Assembly: GCA_017621015.1 (NCBI GenBank) | Contig: JAGAUC010000307.1 | Coordinates: 1 to 15,491, forward strand | Length of the DNA stretch: 15,491 nucleotides | Reading direction: 5' to 3' | From: Clostridia bacterium | Lineage (GTDB): Bacteria; Bacillota; Clostridia; Oscillospirales; CAG-272 | Part shown: in pieces, positions 6,636-12,899 of the stretch | How positions within the stretch are numbered: the first letter of the stretch is position 1 | Layout: each line of letters opens with the position of its first letter | Program-made: the position numbers and the translations under genes | Notes under the pieces: generated by a model | Seen by the model: the letters and a program-made list of their open reading frames with translations, nothing else | Database searches by the model: none | What the model was told of the DNA's origin: nothing

Positions 6636-9095
6636 ATGAAACGAACAAAGGGAAAGAAGCTTTGGATTTTTTTGCTTTCGGTCGCAAGTGTACTTTTACT
6701 GACGGTGGGGATCGGTGCGACTTATATCTTGACAAATTATGAGCTTTCAGCGGATCTGTCGCTTCTGGACATCAAGCTTACCGATGCTACCACGCGGTTT
6801 TATTATTATAATGAGGGTCCCGATCGCACATACGAGGAGGCTTCACTTACCGAATTTGATGAAACTCTACACGGCGAGAGAAAATATGTGTATCGATCGA
6901 TCGACCAATTTCCCGAAGATCTGATTCACGCATTTGTGGCTATTGAAGACAAGCGCTTTTATGAGCACAGCGGCGTGGACTGGTACCGCACACTAGGGGC
7001 GACCGCCAACTATGTCTTGAATTTTGATGATCGCTTTGGCGCTTCCACCATTACCCAGCAGCTTGTGAAAAATGCAACAGGGCACAATGAGATAACCGTT
7101 GAAAGAAAGCTTCAGGAGATTCTTTGGGCTATAGATATTGAGAAAAAAATAGACAAGAAAGAAATACTGGAAAAATATCTCAATATGATCAATCTCTCAA
7201 ACGGCTGTTATGGTGTGGGGATTGCAGCAAAGCTTTATTTTTCAAAGGAAGTGGAGGATTTGACCCTCTCCGAGTGTGTTTGCCTTGCCGCAATCACAAA
7301 CAGCCCAAGCTACTACGATCCGATCCGGAATCCCGAAAATAACCTTACGCGTGCACGAGTCATTTTGGATGCTATGCTTGAGCAAGGGTATATTTCCGAG
7401 AATGAGCATAAGGATGCATACGCTTCCCCGGCTGTTCTTGTGATAGACGAGGAGCTTCGAAGGGAGGAGGTCAATTCCTGGTACGTGGATATGGTAGTTG
7501 AGGATGTGATCGATGACCTTGTGAAAGAATACGGGTATTCGCGTGCTACCGCCTCATATATGGTGTATAACGGAGGTCTTCGTATCGTAACGGCTATGAA
7601 TCCGTATATTCAAAATTTTCTGGAGCAGTATTATCAAAACGTGTCCAATTTTGGTTTCCAGAACGGGGAGCGTGCGCAGTCGGGCATGATTATTATTGAG
7701 CCGAGCACAGGGGATATCTTGGGTGTGGTTGGCGCGGTTGGTGAAAAGAGCGGCAATCGCATTCAGAGCTATGCCACGACTGCTAAGCGACCTAGCGGCT
7801 CAACCATAAAGCCGCTTTCGGTGTATGCACCGGCACTTGAGAGAGGGCTGGTCACCTATGCCACAGTCTATGATGATGTACCACTCAAGTTCTTGAATAA
7901 AAACGGATCCACTCGGTTATCTGCCTGGCCACAGAATGCGAATCTTGTGTATAACGGACTTGTGAATGTTAATTATGCACTAAAAAACTCATTGAACACG
8001 GTTGCCATCAAGGTTCTTGGTGACGTCGGAATTGAGAGCTCTTTTTCCTTTTTGAAGGATACACTCGGCATTGAAAGTTTGATCGATTCCAAAAAGCTTT
8101 CAAGCGGAGCCACCCTAACCGACAAGCTTCCCGCGGCCTTGGCACTTGGGCAGATGAATTACGGCGTAACACTTCGAGAAATGGTGTCGGCCTATACCAT
8201 TTTTCCAAACGGTGGCAACTATGTAAAGGCACGCTCTTACCTCAAAGTGACCGATTCAACAGGAAAGGAACTACTTTGTAACGAGATCACTCCTCACCGT
8301 GCTATCAGCTCCGCCAACGCCTGCATTATGACTAAAATGCTTCAAAACGTGATCAAGACCGGAACGGCGCGTCCGGTGACCTTAGATAACCTTGTGGAGG
8401 TGGCAGGGAAGACCGGAACGACGCAGGATAGCAAGGATAGATGGTTTATTGCCTATACACCGTATTGCCTTTGTGGCGTATGGTACGGATACGAACATCC
8501 ACAGACTATACAAAGCGATCAAAAAAATGCTTATCTTGAAATTTGGAATGATGTGATGACAAAGCTTCACAGAGATTATTTGATTCCAAAGGCCGGCAGG
8601 CGGTGGTTTGTTATGGACAAGGACGTTGTGAAGGTGACGTACTGCAAGGATTCGGGGCATCTGATGTCACCGGCGTGCTATCTGGATCCGCGTGGTGCGA
8701 GAAGCGAGACGGGGTATTTTGTCAAGGGAACAGAGCCGAAGAGCTACTGCTCTACGCATCAGCTTGTAGATTACGACGTGGAATACGGCGGTATCGCCTG
8801 TCCGTTTTGTAATTCGGAATCGGTGGAAAAGGTGGGACTTCTTCGTGTTGATCGAACCTTTCCCACACAGGTGTATATTACCGATGCCCAGTATGTTTAC
8901 CGAAAGCTGCCAAAGGATATGATGCCTTGCGCCGACGAAAATAAGCCGTACTTTTTTCCGATACTGAGGCACGGAGAATACTGCGGCCTTTCAGGGGGGA
9001 GTGTGCAATATAATCGCTATTGCAAGGAGCATTTTCATTATTCGGGATGGCTTTTACGCAAATACCTGGATTCGGAGCCGCCCTCAGCAGAATAA
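6636..9095 (+). CDS. Class A penicillin-binding protein (peptidoglycan glycosyltransferase/transpeptidase, PBP1A-like)
   Basis: Bifunctional cell-wall synthase of 819 residues with a short basic cytoplasmic tail and one membrane segment (about 9-33). The GT51 domain shows VAIEDKRFYEHSGVD (101-115, catalytic E104), GASTITQQLVKNATG (135-149), RKLQEILWA (157-165) and a GCYGVGIAA motif (190-198). The transpeptidase domain has all three active-site motifs: STIK (catalytic S389, K392), SLN (452-454) and KTGTT (592-596). The C-terminal region beyond about 640 is unusually long and cysteine-rich (C670, C681, C705, C722, C725, C765, C783, C796) and includes a CPFC knuckle. The first two resemble CxxSG...C patterns of other clostridial class A PBPs. 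The start is supported by AGAAGGGAG at 6622-6630; an in-frame TTG at 6618 is less likely. No strong promoter is visible after the dnaE terminator; TTGAAA at 6578-6583 lacks a good -10. Confidence 0.94.
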   Translation: MKRTKGKKLWIFLLSVASVLLLTVGIGATYILTNYELSADLSLLDIKLTDATTRFYYYNEGPDRTYEEASLTEFDETLHGERKYVYRSIDQFPEDLIHAFVAIEDKRFYEHSGVDWYRTLGATANYVLNFDDRFGASTITQQLVKNATGHNEITVERKLQEILWAIDIEKKIDKKEILEKYLNMINLSNGCYGVGIAAKLYFSKEVEDLTLSECVCLAAITNSPSYYDPIRNPENNLTRARVILDAMLEQGYISENEHKDAYASPAVLVIDEELRREEVNSWYVDMVVEDVIDDLVKEYGYSRATASYMVYNGGLRIVTAMNPYIQNFLEQYYQNVSNFGFQNGERAQSGMIIIEPSTGDILGVVGAVGEKSGNRIQSYATTAKRPSGSTIKPLSVYAPALERGLVTYATVYDDVPLKFLNKNGSTRLSAWPQNANLVYNGLVNVNYALKNSLNTVAIKVLGDVGIESSFSFLKDTLGIESLIDSKKLSSGATLTDKLPAALALGQMNYGVTLREMVSAYTIFPNGGNYVKARSYLKVTDSTGKELLCNEITPHRAISSANACIMTKMLQNVIKTGTARPVTLDNLVEVAGKTGTTQDSKDRWFIAYTPYCLCGVWYGYEHPQTIQSDQKNAYLEIWNDVMTKLHRDYLIPKAGRRWFVMDKDVVKVTYCKDSGHLMSPACYLDPRGARSETGYFVKGTEPKSYCSTHQLVDYDVEYGGIACPFCNSESVEKVGLLRVDRTFPTQVYITDAQYVYRKLPKDMMPCADENKPYFFPILRHGEYCGLSGGSVQYNRYCKEHFHYSGWLLRKYLDSEPPSAE

Positions 9096-9102
9096 AAAAG
9101 CA

Positions 9103-9132
9103 TCTCACTTCATAGCATTCTATGAGGTGAGA
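9103..9132 (+). promoter_or_regulatory. RNA hairpin that buries the ribosome binding site of the downstream membrane-protein gene
   Basis: TCTCACTTCATAG (9103-9115) pairs over 13 bases, with a single G-T wobble, with CTATGAGGTGAGA (9120-9132) around a CATT loop. The 3' arm contains GAGGTGA (9124-9130), an extended Shine-Dalgarno match 6 bases before the ATG at 9137. No T-tract follows, so it is not a Rho-independent terminator. The 5' arm begins 8 bases after the PBP stop codon, within reach of a terminating ribosome. This would suit translational coupling or temperature-sensitive opening, but those functions are inferred. Confidence 0.6.
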
Positions 9133-9136
9133 ATAC

Positions 9137-9643
9137 ATGAATAAGTTGAAGAAACGGTATACGGAGAGGGGAATCAATCGGGAGGGGGCACTTGTTGGGC
9201 TGATCCTTCTGGCAGCGGTACAGGTGATACTTTGGTGTGTGATCGGCATCCCACTCGGAATCTTTCATTTTTTGCGCGGAGTAGTGCCGCTTATGCCACG
9301 ATGGCTGTATATGCTTTTGGATCTTGTGGTACATGCCTTGCTCGGTGTGGCGATCGGCGCAGTCTTGTGCAACCGTAGATATGCCTATAAAATTCAAAAA
9401 TACCGCGGCGCATTCTATTTCCTTTTGGCAATCCTTTTTGGCTATCTATATTATGTATTTTTCTTTGGTATAAGCTTTTTCCTGGTCTCCTTTGTTCTGG
9501 CCGTTATGGAGCTTATGGGGCTTTTTGTTGCTGCGCTGAATTTCATGCATGTGACTAAGTTATCTGCGCTTTTCTCATTTGTGGGATGTCTTTGGGCGCT
9601 TTACCGAGTGTTTCTTACTTTTTTTGTTTTTTTTGGCCTATAA
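9137..9643 (+). CDS. Small five-helix membrane protein, probably a diverged TspO/MBR (tryptophan-rich sensory protein) family member
   Basis: The 168-residue protein has a basic N-terminus and about five membrane segments (roughly 18-42, 56-78, 92-110, 112-136, 142-167). The layout follows TspO. The stretch PRWLYMLLDLVVHALLGVAI (54-73) aligns position by position with the TspO helix-2 pattern PPxWxFxxVWxxLYxLMGIA, but the W and Y are replaced by D62 and H66. The last helices, with KLSAL (about 141-145) and GCLW (150-153), fit the TspO pattern of kissxAxL then PYxxW. The tryptophans and asparagines thought to line the ligand pocket are mostly missing, so porphyrin or sterol binding should not be assumed. 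The resemblance is from memory of the family pattern; otherwise it is an uncharacterised membrane protein. It lies 41 bases after the PBP gene and is probably co-transcribed with it. Confidence 0.6.
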   Translation: MNKLKKRYTERGINREGALVGLILLAAVQVILWCVIGIPLGIFHFLRGVVPLMPRWLYMLLDLVVHALLGVAIGAVLCNRRYAYKIQKYRGAFYFLLAILFGYLYYVFFFGISFFLVSFVLAVMELMGLFVAALNFMHVTKLSALFSFVGCLWALYRVFLTFFVFFGL

Positions 9644-9646
9644 ATT

Positions 9647-9677
9647 AAAAGGACCGTGTTTCTATACGGTCTTTTTT
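9647..9677 (+). terminator. Rho-independent terminator after the TspO-like gene
   Basis: AAAAGGACCGT (9647-9657) pairs with ACGGTCTTTTT (9666-9676) with one G-T pair and an 8-base loop, and ends in six T residues. It starts 4 bases after the stop codon. It separates the PBP transcript from the spoIIA operon. Confidence 0.85.
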
Positions 9678-9692
9678 ATATAGTTGTCAGTC

Positions 9693-9726
9693 TTCGACAT
9701 ATATTTTATGTCTTATATGGTACAAT
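9693..9726 (+). promoter_or_regulatory. Candidate Spo0A-activated promoter of the spoIIA operon
   Basis: TTCGACA at 9693-9699 is the exact reverse complement of the Spo0A box TGTCGAA. A good -10, TACAAT (9721-9726), is preceded by TGG, giving an extended -10. The spacing from TTCGAC to TACAAT is 22 bases, the wide spacing I recall for Spo0A-activated sigma-A promoters such as spoIIG. The box also overlaps a 6-base inverted repeat, GACATA (9696-9701) and TATGTC (9707-9712). In B. subtilis spoIIA is under Spo0A with sigma-H; I see no convincing sigma-H site here. Confidence 0.5.
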
Positions 9727-9755
9727 ACCTTTAAAAAGAGGAGCGGGATGAATAT

Positions 9756-10070
9756 ATGGGAAGTATAAAAGAAAAAAGAAACGGACAAACGCTGACCGTG
9801 ACTCTCAAGGGAGAGATCGATCACCATAGCGCTGTAAAAATGCGCAGCGGAATTGATAAGCTGCTGGAGGAAAGCCGACCGTCAACATTGATCTTGGATC
9901 TCGGCAGCATCGAATTTATGGACAGCTCGGGATTGGGACTGATTATGGGAAGGTATAAAAAAATGAATGAGCTTGGCGGAGAGCTGATCGTTTGCAATCC
10001 AAGTGATTCGATTCTTAAAATTTTCCGTTTGGCCGGTTTGGGCCGGTTTATCAAAATTCAAACAAAATAG
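9756..10070 (+). CDS. spoIIAA: Anti-sigma F factor antagonist SpoIIAA
   Basis: This STAS-domain anti-anti-sigma factor frees sigma-F by binding SpoIIAB once its regulatory serine is dephosphorylated by SpoIIE. The 104-residue protein shows GEIDHHSAVKMRSGIDKLL (19-37) and FMDSSGLGLIMGRYK (54-68). The serine in DSSG falls at S58, the same number as the phosphorylated serine of B. subtilis SpoIIAA. It is slightly shorter than the B. subtilis protein. The ATG at 9756 is the only start that gives the conserved N-terminal strand. The AGGAG at 9739-9743 is 12 bases away, further than usual, and a second ATG at 9748 in another frame is closer to it. First gene of the classical three-gene sporulation operon. 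Confidence 0.95.
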   Translation: MGSIKEKRNGQTLTVTLKGEIDHHSAVKMRSGIDKLLEESRPSTLILDLGSIEFMDSSGLGLIMGRYKKMNELGGELIVCNPSDSILKIFRLAGLGRFIKIQTK

Positions 10071-10084
10071 CAGGAGAAAGAAAA

Positions 10085-10546
10085 ATGAAGAAAACAGATA
10101 CAAAATCAACCCCTATCAATACCCTAAAGCTCACACTCCCATCCCTTTCGGTCAACGAGGGCATTGCACGTACGGTAACGGCCGCATTCTGCGCTTATCT
10201 TGGGCCAACAGCTACCGATATTGCTGACATAAAATGTGCTGTTTCCGAGGCGGTGACTAACTGCATTGTGCATGCCTACAAAAATACCGTCGGAATGATC
10301 TACATAACTGCCGAAGCCTTTTCGAGTTCCACGGTCAAGATCACGATTCGTGACAAGGGATGCGGAATTGCGGACGTAAAGCAAGCGCGAGTGCCGCTTT
10401 TTACCACAGATGCGGAAAGTGAACGGAGTGGCCTTGGGTTTACTGTGATGGAAAGCTTTATGGATAAGCTGTATGTTCGCTCTAAAATAGGAAGGGGAAC
10501 TGTGGTGACAATGATCAAGCGTCTTGGAAATGCGGCCACAGAGTGA
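10085..10546 (+). CDS. spoIIAB: Anti-sigma F factor SpoIIAB (serine kinase)
   Basis: SpoIIAB holds sigma-F inactive and phosphorylates SpoIIAA. The 153-residue protein has a GHKL ATPase fold: N box EAVTNCIVHAY (55-65), G1 box DKGCGI (90-95) and G2 box RSGLGF (114-119). The segment ARVPLFTTDAESERSGLGF (101-119) is nearly the same as the B. subtilis one (LFTTKPELERSGMGF). It has a few more residues at both ends than the B. subtilis protein. A clean AGGAG at 10072-10076 sits 8 bases before the ATG, 14 bases after spoIIAA. Its stop lies shortly before the sigF start, consistent with tight operon coupling that keeps sigma and anti-sigma in balance. Confidence 0.96.
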   Translation: MKKTDTKSTPINTLKLTLPSLSVNEGIARTVTAAFCAYLGPTATDIADIKCAVSEAVTNCIVHAYKNTVGMIYITAEAFSSSTVKITIRDKGCGIADVKQARVPLFTTDAESERSGLGFTVMESFMDKLYVRSKIGRGTVVTMIKRLGNAATE

Positions 10547-10577
10547 GGTTATGAATTTTTCGGAAGGAGAGGATGGC

Positions 10578-11330
10578 GTGTCAATGTCCACCCTTGACAA
10601 ATACGCTCGAAATAAGGAGCTTCTTTTTTGGGCACAAGGATTGGATCCGGTCAATTCCTTGCGTGCAACAGAGGAGCTGATCCGAAACAATATGGGGCTT
10701 GTTCGAAGTATTGCCTTGCGGTTTCGCGATCGCGGCACAGAGCTTGAGGATCTGATCCAAATCGGAATCATCGGGATGATGAAGGCCATCCGTAGCTTTG
10801 ATATGGAGCGGGATACTGCCTTTTCCACTTATGCTGTGCCTTTGATCATCGGCGAGATCCGCCGTCATTTGCGCGATGATGGTCTTATTAAGGTCAGCCG
10901 CATCCAACGCAAGCTTGGCGTGGAGCTAATGAAGGCGAGAAACCGAATTCTATCTACGGACGGACGCGAGCCGAGCATTGAGGAGCTGGCAAGTCTTTGC
11001 GGTGTAGAGATCGAAGAGGCGGCAATGGCCCTGGATGCCATCTCGCCCGTAACCTCCTTGTCCGAAAGCATTGGAGATGGAGATACACAGCTAACACTGG
11101 AAAGCCGCATTGCGGATGAGGAAAACGATATCGAGCGACTTTCGGACAGCATTGCACTTGGACAAGCCATTGAGAAATTGCCGACAGTATGGAAAAAGAT
11201 CCTAATCCTTCGCTACTTCAAAAACATGACTCAACAGGAAACAGCAAGCCTTTTAGGACTTTCTCAGGTTAAGGTTTCGCGTGAAGAAAAAAAGATTATG
11301 GCGTTTTTAAGACAGGAATTGGTAGGATAA
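10578..11330 (+). CDS. sigF: RNA polymerase sporulation sigma factor SigF
   Basis: Forespore sigma factor of the sigma-70 family lacking region 1. The 250 residues (from this start) contain region 2 (NMGLVRSIALRFRDRG, then EDLIQIGIIGMMKAIRSFD and FSTYAVPLIIGEIRRHLRDDG; about 38-102), region 3 (about 103-165) and region 4 with the helix-turn-helix MTQQETASLLGLSQVKVSREE (about 217-237). FSTYAVPLIIGEIRR and IKVSR are typical of the SigF/SigG/SigB group, and position after spoIIAA-spoIIAB identifies it as SigF. Three in-frame starts are possible: ATG 10551, GTG 10578 and ATG 10584. GTG 10578 is preferred because GGAAGGAGAGG (10562-10572) sits at proper spacing for it, whereas ATG 10551 has only GAGG 2 bases before it. 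The homologous part begins after all three, so the exact start is uncertain. Confidence 0.94.
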   Translation: MSMSTLDKYARNKELLFWAQGLDPVNSLRATEELIRNNMGLVRSIALRFRDRGTELEDLIQIGIIGMMKAIRSFDMERDTAFSTYAVPLIIGEIRRHLRDDGLIKVSRIQRKLGVELMKARNRILSTDGREPSIEELASLCGVEIEEAAMALDAISPVTSLSESIGDGDTQLTLESRIADEENDIERLSDSIALGQAIEKLPTVWKKILILRYFKNMTQQETASLLGLSQVKVSREEKKIMAFLRQELVG

Positions 11331-11363
11331 AAAGGTGGTAACCCTAGGGTTACCACCTTTTTT
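11331..11363. terminator. Bidirectional terminator between sigF and the htrA-like gene
   Basis: A perfect 30-base palindrome, with 15-base arms 11331-11345 (AAAGGTGGTAACCCT) and 11346-11360, starts directly after the sigF stop codon. On the plus strand the 3' arm runs into six T residues (11358-11363). On the minus strand it ends in five T residues (11333-11329). It begins 5 bases past the htrA-like stop, so one hairpin can end both convergent operons. Confidence 0.88.
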
Positions 11364-11365
11364 AT

Positions 11366-12886
11366 TTATTCAAAAGATGCGGCCTCGCCAAGCTCGACCG
11401 TAACCATGATCAGCTTTCCGTCGCGGAAGACCTCAAATTCAATTTGGTCTCCGATGCGCTTGTCAGCAATCAAGGACTGAAGAGCTGCCATTTGTTTGCA
11501 GGAAATGCCGTCGGCCGTTACAAGAACATCATCCTTCTTCAGCTTTTCTGCCGAATCAAAGCCATCGGTAGTATCAGCTACATAAATACCGGTTGCCGGC
11601 GCGGTGTAGAAGGTATAGTCTGTGATCTCGTAGGAGTCGAGCGTCTCCTTGTCAGAAAGAGGCACCTCGATCTCGCCATATATTGTGGGGATGATCACTA
11701 TCTCCTCTTTCTTTTCCTCGTCCATGATCACGCGGTAATGATATTGACCGGAAAGAAGGTATTTGGTATCCTCAGTTACCGCAAAGCCCGAAATGCCGAG
11801 AGCCGCGCCCTGATTTGCACCACCTGCATCAGGATCGGTAATCTCACCGTTCTGGATGATATCGTTGATCATATCGATCACGCTTTCCATAGGAAGTGCA
11901 AAGCCAAGACCTTCATAGTTTTCGCCTGCAATCTTGAGCGTAACGATACCGATAACCTCGCCCGACATATTAAAGAGGGGACCACCGGAATTTCCGGGGT
12001 TAACGCTGGTGTCAGTCTGGATCAGGTAGAGCACCTTTTTTACTGTGCCGTTGGCATTTTGCTCAACAAAGCGGCGGTCGAGTGCTGAAATATAGCCCGA
12101 GGTCATTGTACCCTGATAGTTCACACTGTGTGGCGTTCCTATGGCCATGACCTGATCGCCGACTCTCGAGTTTTTGGAGGTACCAAGCTTGGCGGCAGGA
12201 AGATTTTGCGCCTTGATCTTGACAACGGCGATATCGTTCAGTTCGTCGCCGTCTATGAACTCTGCATCGTACGTGGTGCCATCGCTCATAATAACAGAAA
12301 TGGCTACCGAATCCTCAACCACGGGATAGTTTGTGGCGATATAGCCGTCCGACGTGATGATTACGCCGGAGCCTACGCCCTCTCCTGTAGCCGTCGTTAC
12401 GCTAATGGCAACGTAAGAGGGGAGACATTCCTCATAAAGATCTCCAATTGAGCCGTAAGTGGGGCTGCTGCTTGTTCCGAAAAATTCACCAAGCAACAAA
12501 GCGCCAACCAACAGGGAAACAGTAAGCAGAAAAACCAGCGTGAAAACGGATGCATATACAAGCTTTCCCGATCGTCTCGGTCTGCGAGAGTGACGCTCGT
12601 CGTAATGCTTTTGCTCCTGATAATCCCAGCGGTATCTCACGATCGGTTCCGTTTTTTCTTCCGTTTGCTTGAGGGCGTTGACCGATGCTTCTTCAGAGGT
12701 TTCCGTACCCCTTGTATCCTCCGAGGCTCCGTCTGCGCTTGCTACATCGGTAGACTCCGTATTTTCTTCTGTAAGCTCTGCGGTGTCTGCCACCAATTCT
12801 GCTCCCCGAGCCTTTTCTTCGGTCTCAGGTATCGGCTCAAGAGGTTGGTTTTCCGATTCTCCGATATTTATATTTTTCTCGTCCAT
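11366..12886 (-). CDS. HtrA/DegP-like membrane-anchored S1C serine protease homologue, catalytic histidine replaced
   Basis: HtrA proteins degrade or refold damaged exported proteins. The 506-residue protein has a long acidic Glu/Thr/Ala-rich cytoplasmic N-terminus (1-95), a basic patch (RRPRRSGK, 101-108), one membrane segment (about 109-133), a trypsin-like domain (about 165-350) and a C-terminal PDZ region (about 363-500). The protease domain keeps the Asp motif LNDIAVVKI (D218) and the Ser motif NPGNSGGPL (S300). The His motif, normally TNxHVV, reads TNYPVV with P188; the codon at 12325-12323 is CCC. The triad is therefore incomplete and proteolysis is doubtful. The PDZ region has about 60 extra residues (about 375-430) before GIYVADTTDG. 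The start at 12886 has AGAAAGG 6 bases upstream; an upstream in-frame ATG at 12919 lies inside the kinase gene and is less likely. It is last in a regulator-kinase-htrA operon. Confidence 0.9.
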   Translation of the reverse strand: MDEKNINIGESENQPLEPIPETEEKARGAELVADTAELTEENTESTDVASADGASEDTRGTETSEEASVNALKQTEEKTEPIVRYRWDYQEQKHYDERHSRRPRRSGKLVYASVFTLVFLLTVSLLVGALLLGEFFGTSSSPTYGSIGDLYEECLPSYVAISVTTATGEGVGSGVIITSDGYIATNYPVVEDSVAISVIMSDGTTYDAEFIDGDELNDIAVVKIKAQNLPAAKLGTSKNSRVGDQVMAIGTPHSVNYQGTMTSGYISALDRRFVEQNANGTVKKVLYLIQTDTSVNPGNSGGPLFNMSGEVIGIVTLKIAGENYEGLGFALPMESVIDMINDIIQNGEITDPDAGGANQGAALGISGFAVTEDTKYLLSGQYHYRVIMDEEKKEEIVIIPTIYGEIEVPLSDKETLDSYEITDYTFYTAPATGIYVADTTDGFDSAEKLKKDDVLVTADGISCKQMAALQSLIADKRIGDQIEFEVFRDGKLIMVTVELGEAASFE

Positions 12887-12899
12887 GTTGTGCCTTTCT

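Noticed and set aside
9103..9132. Hairpin considered as a Rho-independent terminator after the PBP gene
   Set aside because: No T-tract follows either arm on the plus strand, and the 3' arm contains the next gene's ribosome binding site.
9737..9753. Possible sigma-H promoter (AGGAG followed by GAAT) before spoIIAA
   Set aside because: The two elements are only about 8 bases apart, and AGGAG is better explained as the ribosome binding site.
10124..10828. 234-codon open frame on the minus strand across spoIIAB and sigF
   Set aside because: It is a shadow of two genes whose own translations are clear full-length family members.
11444..12088. 214-codon open frame on the plus strand
   Set aside because: It is antisense to the protease and PDZ domains of the htrA-like gene, with no protein family pattern.
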